The notes beneath the pieces are model-generated. The model made no database searches. It was not told the DNA's origin and worked only from the letters and a program-made list of their open reading frames with translations. From Takakia lepidozioides (taxonomy: Eukaryota; Streptophyta; Takakiopsida; Takakiales; Takakiaceae): a stretch of DNA of 64,000 nucleotides. The position numbers were made by a program, and so were the translations under genes. Of the stretch, positions 62,901 to 64,000 are shown in pieces. Every line of letters starts with the position of its first letter. The stretch's first letter is position 1. The DNA lies in contig CM060732.1 in NCBI GenBank assembly GCA_030704615.1, positions 78,411,053-78,475,052 on the forward strand, written 5' to 3'.

Positions 62901-64000
62901 TAGCAACCTGGTTTGGATGATAAAGTTCCTAAATATGAAAAAGGTGGCCGCGGAGGAGGGCAGAAGGGTGACTGAAGAGGAGGATGATAATCAAAAGGGT
63001 GACAAAAACGGAATGAGAATGTCATTTATTCATTGTTTTTGTGATGAAAGGACACATGTCAGCAAATTTAGGACCTTAAAAAAAAAACCTAAAACACACA
63101 TCTTCTTCCTTCTTTCATTTTTTTCCTCCCATAAAATACAAAACTAAACATAGTGACATATAATCTTCATTACTGTTTACAAGCTTTGTGAGCCAAGTTA
63201 CTTGGTAATTTTATTTGTATTTCCAGCCTTGCAAACATTGATACATCTTATCTATGTGCCATGTAGCATTAGGCAGGGTCTTTTTTTTTGGGCCAGGGTT
63301 CAAATATGCCACTTAGTGTAGATTGACTGAAATGCAATATAAGCCAATTTAACTTAGGTTTTCTACTTATGAATGGTGGTTTAAATTTTTTTGGTGGTGT
63401 TTGGCATAATTTCTGCCTAGTCTCCAATGATGCCTAAACCCTCCAATTTGCTATGTCAATTCTGGGTTATTCGCCTCAACAAGTCAACTAGGTTTTAGGT
63501 TCAGTCGCCCAATACCCATTCAAAATCTCATATAATCGCCAGCCATTTCCACTACGCATTTTGTACAAGCGCCAGACATGCTCCTCTAAGGTTCTAATGG
63601 ATGCCACTTGTGCTCCAATGTAAATACCTTAACCCTTAAGTGTCAAACCGACCCGTTTTGGGTCGGTTAGGTTTCCTTAACCAGCCATAACTTCCTGTGG
63701 TTAAGGCTGATTGGCCTTTTTTTTTTCTCAATCGACAGATAATCGGGTCCCCCTTCATATGGCATTGGCCAATTGGTCAATGCCTGAAGGGGTATGGGTC
63801 TGGACCATTGGAAGGGGGCACACTCAGCTTTTTGAGGCCAATTTGGCCCCCTAACCTGCCCGGTCAGGTTAGGGTGACTGAAAGATACCCCATAAAGGTT
63901 AGGGCGGCAGGCTCCCCCAAACCCCTTGATTGCCCGGCAGGGGCATGGTGCCCGGCGCAGGTCTGGGCATTCCCAGGCCTGGGCCCTAGCCTGAATCGAC
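62901..64000. other. Right end of window; no supported gene
   Basis: AT-rich to 63500, then GC-richer. A short frame at 62917-63147 has no domain. A perfect 9-bp-arm hairpin (AACCGACCC / GGGTCGGTT, 63646-63668) is the only structure I can point to. Confidence 0.45.

Overview
This is a nuclear window from a streptophyte plant. The evidence is an intron-containing cytosolic ribosomal protein gene (RPL12), plant-type PLS/E/DYW pentatricopeptide-repeat (PPR) sequence, a plant ALWAYS EARLY-like exon, Mutator-like and Ty3/gypsy chromoviral elements, a LINE and tRNA-derived SINE-like pieces. Many highly uniform DYW-type PPR units suggest a seed-free land plant. The low-complexity QQT-coding repeats and a methyltransferase-bearing gypsy element would also suit a charophyte. 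I cannot decide between them from sequence alone.

Layout. (1) 327-25074 is bounded by ~300-bp terminal inverted repeats and is best read as a large Mutator-like element (MULE). It has a plus-strand gene of unknown function (2.95-7.9 kb) converging on a minus-strand MULE transposase (24.1 kb down to 8.1 kb). The transposase is split by a Ty3/gypsy chromovirus (B, minus strand, 8284-21906, 5-bp target duplication AGTTT). B is itself interrupted by a second, opposite-facing copy of the same family (A, 9725-16635). (2) 25.1-33.2 kb holds a fragment of a dispersed unknown gene, SINE-like pieces, and a decayed LINE that has trapped two DNA transposons. One of these is a PIF/Harbinger-like MITE with a clean TAA duplication. 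(3) 33.4-36.6 kb is the only clearly genic part: intact RPL12, an unknown gene at 35.0-35.6 kb, and one ALY/LIN9 SANT exon. (4) 36.8-62.1 kb is a degenerate array of about two dozen near-identical ~300-bp PPR units with three E/DYW ends. It is interrupted at 40666-52824 by a third retrotransposon, C. (5) 62.8-64 kb is non-coding.

The outstanding object is element C. It is a Ty3/gypsy element on the minus strand with gag (two zinc knuckles), protease, a cytosine-C5 DNA methyltransferase, reverse transcriptase/RNase H, and an integrase ending in a PHD finger. The methyltransferase is in frame with RT and separated from it by one UAG, whose 3' context fits the known leaky-stop motif CARYYA. The 327-bp parts of its LTRs that can be compared differ at one position, so the insertion is young. 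Nearby PPR units carry the same CGA-to-TGA nonsense change at one codon in five copies, as expected from deamination of methylated CpG. Methylation is therefore plausible both as the element's tool and as a force on the locus.
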